A stretch of DNA of 52,479 nucleotides, from contig JAIYDH010000162.1 in the NCBI GenBank assembly GCA_027487585.1, forward strand, positions 1 through 52,479, in the 5' to 3' direction. The position numbers and the translations under genes were made by a program. The notes beneath the pieces were generated by a model. That model was given only the letters and a program-made list of their open reading frames with translations. It was not told the origin of the DNA and made no database searches. This DNA comes from Rubrivivax sp. (GTDB lineage Bacteria > Pseudomonadota > Gammaproteobacteria > Burkholderiales > Burkholderiaceae_C). Below are positions 7,808-16,293 of this stretch, piece by piece (position 1 is the first letter of the stretch; each line of letters opens with the position of its first letter).

Positions 7808-8839
7808 ATGAACAACCCCAACCCAACGCAAACCGAGTCCCTCACCGGCGCCTCGGTGCGCGTCTCCAGCACCATCTTGAGCAGTTTGGGCGCACACATC
7901 GCACAGTCCTCCATTCGTTTGCAGCAGGAGACCGGCTTGTCTGCGCCCGCCAAAAACACTTTGTTTGAACTGGAGGCCTTGGGACTGGAACTTCAGGAGT
8001 TGGTGCATGGGCTGGATGTGCCCATTTGGAGCAATGCCGAGCCGGTGGACTTGCTCGCCGCGCTGCACAACGCTCACAGGCTTTGGTTGACCGAACTCGC
8101 CCGGCGGGGCAGTGTGATGCAGGTCACAGGCAAGTCCATCATCGTTCGAGTCAACCCAGCCCTCTTGCAACAAGCCATCGATCTGTTGATCGAGCATGGC
8201 AGTTCAGGCCCTGGCCACTTCACCCTGGACGCCGAGAGCCTGCAAACCGAAGGCCCGGCGCTGCTGCGCATGACGAGCACGGCCGAAGAGGCCTTGCCCC
8301 ATGAATTGCATTGGCAGTTGCTGCGTTTGGTTGCACGCGCCCATGGCTGGGCACTCACACACGAACCCTCCATCAGCGGCGTCGGGCCGCCATCGTGGCG
8401 CATGACTTGCCAGTTTGGTCAGACCCTGGCGTTTGCCAGCACAGAGGGCCTGACACGGGCCAGGATTCCCGCACGTGCCCGCATCCTCGTCATCGACCAC
8501 GATGAGTTCACGCGCTTGCACGCCGCCCAACTGATACAAGCCGTCGGCGCACGTGCGGATTGCGTGAGCAGCATCCAGCAAGCCCGCCTGGCCTTGAAAG
8601 ACGGCGACCCCGCGGCGGTGGTGACAGGAATCTCTGTGGACGACCCCGAGGCCCAGGAGTTTTTCGAAGATTTGCGGGAGCGTTTGCCGCATTTGCCATT
8701 GATCGAGTTGGTCGATCAGGCTTTTGTATTCACCACCTCGGCACCGCAAGGAGGTGCGCCAGCCCGCATTGCCCGCCAGGATCTGGCCAACACCTTGGTA
8801 TCGTCTTTAGGCCAAGAGATCGCGGTGTCGGAGTGGTGA
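7808..8839 (+). CDS. Uncharacterised signalling protein with a degenerate receiver domain
   Basis: 343 residues, no signal peptide or membrane helix. Residues ~20-220 have the helix-strand order of a histidine-kinase catalytic half (a region around NPALLQQAIDLLIEHG resembles an N-box region) but lack clear H, N and G boxes. Residues ~224-335 form a receiver-like domain: ARILVIDHDEF keeps the acidic pocket, but the phospho-acceptor position in AVVTGISVDD carries Gly where Asp is expected, and the conserved Lys near the C-terminus is not obvious. It probably works as a phosphorylation-independent scaffold or decoy. AAGGGA at 7795-7800 is a good ribosome site. No partner kinase is adjacent. Confidence 0.6.
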   Translation: MNNPNPTQTESLTGASVRVSSTILSSLGAHIAQSSIRLQQETGLSAPAKNTLFELEALGLELQELVHGLDVPIWSNAEPVDLLAALHNAHRLWLTELARRGSVMQVTGKSIIVRVNPALLQQAIDLLIEHGSSGPGHFTLDAESLQTEGPALLRMTSTAEEALPHELHWQLLRLVARAHGWALTHEPSISGVGPPSWRMTCQFGQTLAFASTEGLTRARIPARARILVIDHDEFTRLHAAQLIQAVGARADCVSSIQQARLALKDGDPAAVVTGISVDDPEAQEFFEDLRERLPHLPLIELVDQAFVFTTSAPQGGAPARIARQDLANTLVSSLGQEIAVSEW

Positions 8840-8888
8840 TTGCCTTCGTGCCCCCCACATGGCCAGCGGCAATCCACTGGTTGGGGAC

Positions 8889-9728
8889 ATGAAGACCAGA
8901 GTCAGCCGTGTCACTCAGCGTGCGTCACCCCAAAGGGAGTCTCTGGTGGTCACCCGTTACGACCCGGTCGTGGATGGTTTCTCGCAGCGCGATACCCAGG
9001 TGCGCTATGGCGAGCGGCCACCACCAAAAGACCTGGCCGACGTCGTGCATGTGTTCTGGGAGTTGCGCACGCTGGCTCCTTTGCCGGCCGACTTTCTGTA
9101 CCACGCGGTGCCGGACGCCTGCGTGAACCTGCTGTTCAACCAGATCGACACCGAGGTCGCCGGCGTCACGGCCTTGCACACCCAGGCCACCACGCTCAAC
9201 CTGGGCACTGTCTTCCACTACGTGGGTGTGCAGTTCTTTCCAGGCGTGTGGCAAGGTCACCGCGATGAAGTCCAGAGCCGGTACGTCGGCGCAGCCTACG
9301 AAGGCACGCTTCCTTTGGTGCGCACCAACCGGCAACTGTCGGGGTTGACCTTCGACGCGATGGGTTCGGTGCTGGCTGAACTGGTTCGCTGGTGCATGGC
9401 GCACGGTCAGGTGAGGGGTCATCCGCTGACGGCCGCGATACTGTCGCGGCTCGATGCCATCCGTACGGTGGCCGACATGGCGGCGCTGTCGGGCCTGTCG
9501 ACACGGCAGCTGCAGCGCACCCTGCGGCAGCTCACCGGGTTCACGCCGCACGATCTGCTGAAGGTGCTCCGGCTGCAGCAGTCGTTCCGTCGCCACCATC
9601 TCGACCTGTACGCCGACCAAGCTCACTTCACCCACGCCTTCCGCCGTGCCGTCGGTTACACGCCGGGGCAGTACCGAAAAGCCTTCGGTGTCCGATTTCC
9701 ACAAGACCGATACGCAGGCGATGAATAG
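8889..9728 (+). CDS. AraC-family transcriptional regulator
   Basis: About 279 residues. The N-terminal ~150 residues (GERPPPKDLADVVHVFWELR, then PDACVNLLFN) match the sensor domain common in AraC regulators of the DUF6597 type. The C-terminus carries two helix-turn-helix units: IRTVADMAALSGLSTRQLQR and, second, QAHFTHAFRRAVGYTPGQYR. A VOC-fold gene starts 33 bp downstream on the same strand, so the pair probably forms a ligand-responsive unit. An in-frame ATG at 8859 is also possible; neither start has a strong ribosome site. Confidence 0.88.
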   Translation: MKTRVSRVTQRASPQRESLVVTRYDPVVDGFSQRDTQVRYGERPPPKDLADVVHVFWELRTLAPLPADFLYHAVPDACVNLLFNQIDTEVAGVTALHTQATTLNLGTVFHYVGVQFFPGVWQGHRDEVQSRYVGAAYEGTLPLVRTNRQLSGLTFDAMGSVLAELVRWCMAHGQVRGHPLTAAILSRLDAIRTVADMAALSGLSTRQLQRTLRQLTGFTPHDLLKVLRLQQSFRRHHLDLYADQAHFTHAFRRAVGYTPGQYRKAFGVRFPQDRYAGDE

Positions 9729-9761
9729 TCTCGCGGCTCCTCAATCACCCAGGAGCACGCG

Positions 9762-10142
9762 ATGCACAAGCCCAACGCGATCGGCTGGTTCGATCTGTAC
9801 GTCGACGACATGGACCGCGCCACGGCCTTCTACGAGACCGTCTTGCAGCGAAGGCTGGCGCCCATCGGGGATCCGACCGGCGAAACAGTGATGAACAGCT
9901 TTCCCGCCGACATGGGGACCTATGGCGCAGGCGGCGCGCTGGTGCGCTCCCCGCACAGCCGCCCAGGCCCTGGCGGGACCCTGATCTACTTCAGCGTGGA
10001 AGACTGCGCCGTGGAGGCCGGCCGCGTCGCGGCAGCTGGCGGGCGGTTGCTGCGGCCCAAGTTTTCCATCGGCGAGTTCGGCTGGGTGGCACTGTGCGCA
10101 GACACCGAAGGAAACCTGTTCGGACTGAGTTCGATGCGCTGA
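9762..10142 (+). CDS. VOC-superfamily (glyoxalase/bleomycin-resistance fold) protein
   Basis: 126 residues, typical for a single VOC unit made of two beta-alpha-beta-beta-beta modules. It opens with WFDLYVDDMDRATAFYETVL, the classic VOC start, and ends with FGWVALCADTEGNLFGLSSMR, matching the D-x-x-G-N-x-x-G-L motif. Members bind or transform small ligands with a metal; the exact substrate cannot be read. AGGAG just upstream supports the ATG at 9762. It follows the AraC regulator, which probably controls it. Confidence 0.85.
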   Translation: MHKPNAIGWFDLYVDDMDRATAFYETVLQRRLAPIGDPTGETVMNSFPADMGTYGAGGALVRSPHSRPGPGGTLIYFSVEDCAVEAGRVAAAGGRLLRPKFSIGEFGWVALCADTEGNLFGLSSMR

Positions 10143-10268
10143 GGCGGTCGCCGTGGATGGGCCGCTCTTGGCCGGGTCCGGCCCGTCGACAACTCCCTGA
10201 CCCCGGCCCTGCAGCGCCGGCTCAGCTTCCATCGGCTGCTGCCGATAAGAGCGAGACGAAGCTTCAGG

Positions 10269-11540
10269 ATGACCGCCATGTCCACCTTGTCCACGCCCAG
10301 CGACGCGTTCCGCAACGCCAACCCCCACGCCTTGGCGGCGATCCTGGAGGCCAGCGAGACCCGAAGCATCATCGCCGCGACCGACATCTTCGACATCTCA
10401 GGCACGAAGCTGTGGGCCAGCAATCAGCCGGTGTCGTCGGCCTTGCAGCGCAAGTTGCTCGACCGCAAGCTGCGGCAGCCGCTGGAGAGTTGCCTCATCG
10501 CTGAAGACGGCGTGTCGACCTTGACCCTGGTGCAGGCGCTGAAGGCGCTGGTGGAAAGTGCTTCGCCACTGGCACCCCTCTTGCGGCAACACGCCGCAAG
10601 GCTGTCGCGCGAAGCAGCACAGCTTCCGCTGCACCCGGTGGCGAAACTGCTGCTGACCGCCTCGCAGACAGCACGTCCCCAGGCCTTTGAACATGCGGTA
10701 AAGGCAATGGCGCTGAACGGCGCGCTGATGGTCGGCAACGGTGGCGACACGCCCGAGATTCGCGTTGCCATGCTGTGCGGCCTGCTGCATGACCTCGGCG
10801 AGATGTACATCGACCCGAAGTACGGCGAGGCCGATGCCGACCGAGCCATGGACTTCATCAGCTACCAGCAGCTGGTGGTGCACCCCCACGTGGGCCAGCT
10901 TCTGGTGGCGCAGCTGACCAATTACCCCAGCGTGGTGTCGCGAGCCATCGCCGAACACCACGAGCGGCTCGACGGCTCGGGCTACCCGCACGCACTGCAC
11001 GGCGACAAACTGTCGCCCATGGGCCGGCTGCTCGCGGTGACCGAAGCGACCTTGAACGCCGTGCAGAGTCCGTTCAGTCAACTGATGCGCGCAAGCGTCG
11101 CGTTGCGCGCCGTGCCGGGCGAGTTCGATCTCAACTGGGTCGGCAAGGTCAGCCAGGCCGCGGGCAAGCAGGCACCGGCCGAAGCGGTGATGGAACCCGA
11201 GGACATCCAAGCCCGCCTGGTGGCGCTGGGCAGCGTGTTGACCGCTGCCGAGAACAACGTTGCCACGGTCGCTGCCCAAACCGAACTGCCGGCGATGAAG
11301 CGAGCGCTCGAGCTGTCACAGTTCCTGCTCGGCCGGCTGCGCGCCGGCTGGAACGAGAGCGGCATGTGGAACCCTCGCGCCATGCTGAGTGCCGAAGCCG
11401 CTGAGGTAGAGATGATGGAGGACGAGCTCTACTTCCGCCTGCGCGGCGTTCAGCGCGCCACCCTGCTGCTCGCCGGCCAGTTGCCGGCACCACACGCCGA
11501 GGCCCTGGACAGGCTGTGCGACTCGTTCGCGATGGGCTGA
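10269..11540 (+). CDS. HD-GYP domain protein, probable c-di-GMP phosphodiesterase
   Basis: 423 residues. The central HD-GYP core is intact: LCGLLHDLGEMYIDP (His174-Asp175), VHPHVG (His205, His207), AEHHERLDGSGYP (His230, His231, then D-G-x-G-Y-P) and LLAVTEAT. These are the metal ligands and GYP motif of c-di-GMP phosphodiesterases that yield pGpG or GMP. The N-terminal ~140 residues look like a poorly conserved sensory or dimerisation region; the C-terminal ~130 are helical. There is no receiver domain and no membrane helix, so it is a cytosolic enzyme with intrinsic or partner-based control. A second ATG three codons in could be used. Confidence 0.85.
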   Translation: MTAMSTLSTPSDAFRNANPHALAAILEASETRSIIAATDIFDISGTKLWASNQPVSSALQRKLLDRKLRQPLESCLIAEDGVSTLTLVQALKALVESASPLAPLLRQHAARLSREAAQLPLHPVAKLLLTASQTARPQAFEHAVKAMALNGALMVGNGGDTPEIRVAMLCGLLHDLGEMYIDPKYGEADADRAMDFISYQQLVVHPHVGQLLVAQLTNYPSVVSRAIAEHHERLDGSGYPHALHGDKLSPMGRLLAVTEATLNAVQSPFSQLMRASVALRAVPGEFDLNWVGKVSQAAGKQAPAEAVMEPEDIQARLVALGSVLTAAENNVATVAAQTELPAMKRALELSQFLLGRLRAGWNESGMWNPRAMLSAEAAEVEMMEDELYFRLRGVQRATLLLAGQLPAPHAEALDRLCDSFAMG

Positions 11541-11652
11541 GCGTTTCGCACGGTCTGACACGCTGACGCCCGCCAAGCCAGTGCCGGGTATGCGTCCGGC
11601 GCATCCTCGGTTCCGCGGAGGCGCCGCCGCGGTGGGGGCGTCCTGGACGCGG

Positions 11653-12297
11653 TCACCGGGCCGCGACAGGGCGCAAGCGCAGCACCTTTTGTCCGCCGCG
11701 GATCTCCATGGTCCCGCCCTCGATACTCGCTGCCAGCGCGCGGTCGCTGCCGCCTTCGAACTGCACCTGGAACAGGCCGTCGTCGGCGAGCCGGTAGCTA
11801 CCTACACGCTGCTTCATCAGCACGCGCATGAGGCCACGGCCCTGCTTGCCGAAGAAGAGATCGGCCGGCGCGCCACTCTCGTGTCGGAACGTCCACAGCC
11901 CCTGCAGAATCGGCGGGTCGGCGCGCGGGCCGGCGCGCTGATGGATGCGGTCGTTGCCGTCGTCGCTGCGCAGGGTGAGTTGGCCGCCATCCACCGTGAA
12001 GCGAGAACGCTGCTCGCTGCCGTTGATGGTCAAGACCAGTTGGTTGCCCTCGACTCGGTAGTCGAAGTCGATGATCGCTCCCAGGTCCTCGAGCACCCGA
12101 CCTCCGCCCAGAAAGGTGTAGCTCACGCCCATCCCACCGGCGGTGCGCTCGGTGGAAACCCACTGAGTTCCTTCGATTCGCTTCTGCGCGGCCGGCGGCG
12201 CCGCTTGCGGTGCCGCTTGCGGTGCAGCGCAGCCGGCCAAGCTGTTGATCACGACGAACAGCAACGTCAACGAGAGCACGGTCAGGGTCTTGGGCAT
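11653..12297 (-). CDS. Putative lipoprotein of unknown function
   Basis: 214 residues. A type II signal peptide (MPKTLTVLSLTLLFVVINSLAGC) has lipobox LAGC, so the mature protein should be lipidated and membrane-anchored. An Ala/Pro/Gln linker (APQAAPQAAPPAAQ) follows, then a beta-rich domain with alternating strands (GTQWVSTERT, YTFLGGGRVLEDLG, LVLTINGSEQ, GTMEIRGGQKVLRL) resembling lipocalin-like or META/DUF-type folds. I chose the ATG at 12297 because the upstream Arg-rich extension would destroy the signal peptide. Confidence 0.75.
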   Translation of the reverse strand: MPKTLTVLSLTLLFVVINSLAGCAAPQAAPQAAPPAAQKRIEGTQWVSTERTAGGMGVSYTFLGGGRVLEDLGAIIDFDYRVEGNQLVLTINGSEQRSRFTVDGGQLTLRSDDGNDRIHQRAGPRADPPILQGLWTFRHESGAPADLFFGKQGRGLMRVLMKQRVGSYRLADDGLFQVQFEGGSDRALAASIEGGTMEIRGGQKVLRLRPVAAR

Positions 12298-12412
12298 GTT
12301 GCTTTGGAGAAGGCTGGTTGATCTTCGACACCGAGAGCGGCGTCGGCGCGCGCTGCGACAGTAGCCCATTCCGCCCGCAAGGTGGTCACCACCCTCGCGC
12401 GGGCTCCTGCGG

Positions 12413-13780
12413 CTAGCGGAGTCCTAGCCGGGTCAACTTCTTGATCAGACCAACGCGAGAGACCCCAAGCTGACGGGCCGCTTCGGATTGATTGCCTCCC
12501 GCCGCACTCATGGCGTCTTGGATCAGACGGCGCTCGAGCTCGTTCAAGGCAGCGTCAAGCACGCCTGTGCCGCCCGGGGGTTCGAGCGTGCGCCGCGGCT
12601 CCGTACCGTCGCCAGCTGCGAGGGTCAACAGTTCAGTGTCCACCTCGCTCTGATCCGGCAGGAGCAAGGCACCCGCCGACTCGACGATGGCCTTGAGTTC
12701 GCGCACGTTGCCGGGCCAGCCCCGAGCGGTGACCCAGGCGAGCGCACCGGCCGCAAACCGTGCCTGCGGCGCGACGCCCTTCAGAAACCGCGCTGCCAGC
12801 AACGGCACATCGGCGGTGCGCTCCGCCAGCGCGGGTGTGCGCAGGATGACACCCTTGAGGCGGTAGAAGAGGTCCTCCCGAAAGCCGCCTTCCCGCACCA
12901 TGGCCTCCAGGTCACGATGCGTCGCCGACAGAACGCGCACATCGGCCTGGCGTTGTGCACGGCCGCCGACCGGGATAAACGTGCCTTCCTGCAAGAAGCG
13001 AAGCAGCTTGACCTGCATGGGCGGTGGCATCTCACCGACCTCGTCGAGGAACAGCGTGCCGCCATGGGCCGCCTCGACCAAGCCCGGCTGGTCGCGGTAG
13101 GCGCCGGTAAAGCTGCCCTTCATGTGCCCGAACAACTCACTCTCAAGCAGTTCCGCCGACAGCGCACCACAGTGCACGACGACAAACGGACCATCGCGCC
13201 GCGGACTGCCTTCGTGCAGCGCACGTGCCACCAACTCCTTGCCGGTGCCGGTTGGGCCGAGCACCAGGACGCTGACGCGAGTCGGCGCGACACGGCGGAC
13301 CATGGCTCGCAACTGCTGCATGGGTGGAGTCAGGCCGACCAGTCCCGACTCATCGAATTCCTGGCCAGCGCGCAGACGGGCGAGTTCAGCGTCCAGCCGT
13401 GACTTGCGCAGCGCACGAGCGACCACGAAGCGCAGGAGGTCGGGGTCGATGGGCTTGGTGATGAAGTCCCACGCCCCCAGTTCCGCCGCGCGCAGGGCCA
13501 GCTCGTGTTCGCCATGCCCGGTCAGCACGACGACGGGCACGCCCGCCAGGCGCGGAATCAGCTCCAGGCCACGCTCAGGGTCCCTGTGTGGCGGCATGGC
13601 CAAGTCCAATAGCACGAGCTCCGGACGCTGTTTGGCGAAGCGGGACAAGGCGGCGTCGCCGTCGCCAGCGATGTCGACCTCGTGACCGAGGCTGCGCAGG
13701 AAGTTGCCTCCCAGGCGCTGGAAGGCCGCCTCATCGTCGACGAGCAGCACGCGGCCGGTTTCAGGCGTTGACGGGTGCAT
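12413..13780 (-). CDS. NtrC-family sigma-54-dependent response regulator
   Basis: 455 residues. A receiver domain (VDDE acid pocket at 14-17, phospho-acceptor Asp59 in LVLLDL, Thr87, Lys109) is followed by an AAA+ domain with Walker A GPTGTGKE (175-182), Walker B GTLFLDEVGEM and an arginine finger in EDLFYRL. A Fis-type helix-turn-helix ends the protein (NQSEAARQLGVSRVGLIKKL). The sigma-54 contact loop reads GSFTGA (222-227) instead of the usual GAFTGA. It overlaps the 3' end of the cognate kinase gene by 20 bp, so the two are translationally coupled. It should drive sigma-54 promoters when phosphorylated by that kinase. Targets are not evident in the window. Confidence 0.92.
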   Translation of the reverse strand: MHPSTPETGRVLLVDDEAAFQRLGGNFLRSLGHEVDIAGDGDAALSRFAKQRPELVLLDLAMPPHRDPERGLELIPRLAGVPVVVLTGHGEHELALRAAELGAWDFITKPIDPDLLRFVVARALRKSRLDAELARLRAGQEFDESGLVGLTPPMQQLRAMVRRVAPTRVSVLVLGPTGTGKELVARALHEGSPRRDGPFVVVHCGALSAELLESELFGHMKGSFTGAYRDQPGLVEAAHGGTLFLDEVGEMPPPMQVKLLRFLQEGTFIPVGGRAQRQADVRVLSATHRDLEAMVREGGFREDLFYRLKGVILRTPALAERTADVPLLAARFLKGVAPQARFAAGALAWVTARGWPGNVRELKAIVESAGALLLPDQSEVDTELLTLAAGDGTEPRRTLEPPGGTGVLDAALNELERRLIQDAMSAAGGNQSEAARQLGVSRVGLIKKLTRLGLR

Positions 13781-15545
13781 GGGGAAAGGTCAGGGTGAAA
13801 CACGTGCGCCAGCCCAGGCGCTCGGTGAGTGCGGCCGTGCCGCCATGCGCAGCCATCACCCGGGCAACGATGGCCAGCCCCAGCCCCGTGCCGCCCGGGC
13901 TGCGCGATGCGAAGGGTTCAAAGAGCCGATCGCGCAGACTCTCGGGCACGCCCGGGCCGTTGTCGCAGACGTGCAGGTGCAGGCCGGCGGCGTCGCGGTG
14001 GGCGTCTACATGAACAGCGCTCTCGCTGGCCGTGCGAGCGTTCTCGATGAGGTTGGTCAGGGCCTGCTCGACCCGGCGCGCATCCAGACACGCGCGCAGC
14101 GGTTGCTGCAGGCCCGGGCCGAGTGCGACGCCAGGCTGGCGTCGTGCCACCGTCTGCACGAGCGTCGTCACGTCGAGCTCGGTCGGCGTCAGCTTCCAGG
14201 GTTTGGCGTAGTCCAGCAGGTCGCGGGTCAGATGCGCGATGCGATCGACCTGGTTGGCTACCTCACGGCGCGTGTCCCCTGGCGCAGCCGCAACGGCCAT
14301 GGAGATGATGTTGAGGGGATTGCGGATGTCGTGGGCCACGGTGGCCGCCAGGGCACCCAGCTCGGCAAGCCGGGCCTGCAACTGCCTCTCACGCTCGCGC
14401 GACGCCAGTTGTAGGGCCTGCTCGACGCGCAGGGCCGCCTCGAGCACCAGACTGCCGAACAGCTCGGCCAGATGGCGCTGGCCCGGCGGCGCGGCCGACC
14501 AGCCTTGCAGCTCCAGTCGCCAGGGCACGCGACGGCAGTTCAGCCTCGGCAAAGTCGGCTCGGAAGCCGCATCGAAAACCACCTCGACCGGCGTGCCCAG
14601 CCGCCTGCCCAACAACTGCCCCGCCAAGTCGGCGAGTTCAGGCAGCGATTCCGCCGGAAGGAGTGCCTCACGCCATGCCTGCAGGTCCGCCGCAGAGGCC
14701 GTGCCACCGGGGTAGATCAGCTTCAGCACGAAGCGGCGCACCGGCCCGCTCAGGGCCAGGCAGCCTGCCGCCACAGCCAGGCCGCTGAGCCAGCGCGACT
14801 CGAAGGGGAGAACCAACGGCATCAGCGCGACGATGCCCAGGCCGACGGCCAGCAGCAGCGTCCACACCAAGGCCCGGCCGGCCCAGGCATTCGCCGCAAA
14901 CACGCCCCACCGCAACACGCCGTACACCAGGATGACAGGGTAGAGCGGCAGCAGCAGGAGCGGTACCGGAAAGACCGGAAGCTCAAGAAGCACCAGGCCG
15001 TAACCGCTGAGACAGAGCAGACCCCACAGGCAGGAGCAGGTGACGGCCGCGATCTGTTGGCGCGCCGGCGGCCTGGCCTGCGCCAACCCGCGCAGCAGCA
15101 CCGCCACGCCAGCGATGCCCAGGATGATCCAAGCGATGCTGGCCAACCAGCCCAGACGCTCGGCGATGAAGATCCAGCCGACGCTCTCGCGCCAGACCAG
15201 ATGTCCGGGCTGTCCCATCAACGCCGCCAACGACGCCACCGCGCCAAGACCGTACGCAGCCACCACGCCGACGCGGTGCAAGGGCACGCGACAGAACACC
15301 ACGCAGAAATGGAAGAAGAAGGTGGAGATGAACGGCGCCAACGACACCAGCTTCAGGGCCACCGGCTCGGCCTCCTGGCCCAACCAATTGGGCAACTCGT
15401 TGCCGGCGACCCAGAGCGCAAAGCCCAGCAGGAAAGCGGCCAGCAACCTGGCACCGGGTACCCGGTTGGCCCACCACAGCAACACACCAGCCAGCACGAA
15501 GGTCTCGAACAGCGCGAAGCCCAGGGACAGGCGAATCAGCAGCAT
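13761..15545 (-). CDS. Multi-spanning membrane sensor histidine kinase, partner of the NtrC-type regulator
   Basis: 594 residues. Residues 1-~270 hold about eight hydrophobic helices, forming a membrane sensor with little extracytoplasmic sequence. A cytoplasmic linker is followed by the HisKA box ATVAHDIRNPLNIIS (H-D-I-R-N-P type usual in NtrB-like kinases) and an ATPase with N-box LTNLIENAR, G1 DNGPGVPE and G2 GGTGLGLAIV. Gene order kinase-then-regulator with overlapping ends is typical of NtrB/NtrC-like and PrsK/PrsR-like pairs. The input signal is unknown; the sensor type suggests a membrane-dissolved or membrane-state cue. Confidence 0.88.
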   Translation of the reverse strand: MLLIRLSLGFALFETFVLAGVLLWWANRVPGARLLAAFLLGFALWVAGNELPNWLGQEAEPVALKLVSLAPFISTFFFHFCVVFCRVPLHRVGVVAAYGLGAVASLAALMGQPGHLVWRESVGWIFIAERLGWLASIAWIILGIAGVAVLLRGLAQARPPARQQIAAVTCSCLWGLLCLSGYGLVLLELPVFPVPLLLLPLYPVILVYGVLRWGVFAANAWAGRALVWTLLLAVGLGIVALMPLVLPFESRWLSGLAVAAGCLALSGPVRRFVLKLIYPGGTASAADLQAWREALLPAESLPELADLAGQLLGRRLGTPVEVVFDAASEPTLPRLNCRRVPWRLELQGWSAAPPGQRHLAELFGSLVLEAALRVEQALQLASRERERQLQARLAELGALAATVAHDIRNPLNIISMAVAAAPGDTRREVANQVDRIAHLTRDLLDYAKPWKLTPTELDVTTLVQTVARRQPGVALGPGLQQPLRACLDARRVEQALTNLIENARTASESAVHVDAHRDAAGLHLHVCDNGPGVPESLRDRLFEPFASRSPGGTGLGLAIVARVMAAHGGTAALTERLGWRTCFTLTFPHAPVNA

Positions 15546-15678
15546 GCGTTGTTAACGACGTTGACAGAGGGGGCTTGAGTCACTGTATCCGAGGTAGTCG
15601 CATCAGAGCGCAGTCGCCAATGAAATCAATCACTTGGTCGTCGCTTGATCGCTGGCACGCTTGTCGCAAGGCGGGGGC

Positions 15679-16293
15679 ATGAATGCCACCACGCCCCTGG
15701 ACCTTGCTGCCCTCGTCGGGCCTGCCGGATGGTCCCGCCTTCCCGCGGCTTTGCAGCGTCGCTTTGCCGCCAACCACTCACCGGTCACTTACCGAGGCCT
15801 GCTGGACATGCGCTGTTCACCCCTGGGCCGCGTGTTGGCCTGGCTCGTGAAGCCGTTCCGCAGTCCGCTCGTTGCGGCGAACGCGACCGGCGTGCCGACC
15901 ACGGTCAAGGTCCGACCCGTCGGCACCGGCGTCTTGTGGGAACGCAGCTTTGAGGGTGGCGTCGGTCACGTCTGCTCCACCAAGGAGCTCGACAAGTCCG
16001 GCCGACTGTGCGAGCGGACCTGCGGCGGGTTGGGCATGGTGCTCCGCGTCTACGAGCGCGACGGCGTCCTGGTGTTCGAGAGCCAGCGCTACTTCTTGGC
16101 CTTGGGCGGCCTTCGCATCGTGATTCCGCGGCTGCTCAGCCCCGGCACCTGCCGTGTCGAGCACCGCGACCTGGGGGATCAGCAGTTCCGCTTCACGCTC
16201 TCGATGACCCATCCCCTTTGGGGCGAGACCTTCCATCAGAGCGGTGTGTTCAAGGACCCCTCACCCCTCGATACGCACCGATCGCCAACATGA
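15679..16293 (+). CDS. DUF4166 domain protein
   Basis: 204 residues, no signal peptide. It resembles the DUF4166 family: an N-terminal PAALQRRFAANHSPVTYRGLLDM, an Arg-rich central part (VLWERSFEGG) and a C-terminal beta-rich section (FRFTLSMTHPLWGETFHQSGVFKD). Its function is unknown. In other bacteria DUF4166 is often fused to or next to TIGR01777-type epimerases, exactly as here. Its stop overlaps the next ATG by ATGA at 16290-16293. ATG 15679 follows AAGGCGGGGGC; the upstream TTG is less likely. Confidence 0.75.
   Translation: MNATTPLDLAALVGPAGWSRLPAALQRRFAANHSPVTYRGLLDMRCSPLGRVLAWLVKPFRSPLVAANATGVPTTVKVRPVGTGVLWERSFEGGVGHVCSTKELDKSGRLCERTCGGLGMVLRVYERDGVLVFESQRYFLALGGLRIVIPRLLSPGTCRVEHRDLGDQQFRFTLSMTHPLWGETFHQSGVFKDPSPLDTHRSPT

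Noticed and set aside
14472..15578. 368-codon plus-strand frame opposite the membrane kinase
   Set aside because: Gln/Arg/His-rich shadow; the kinase's helices and H/N/G boxes are on the other strand.
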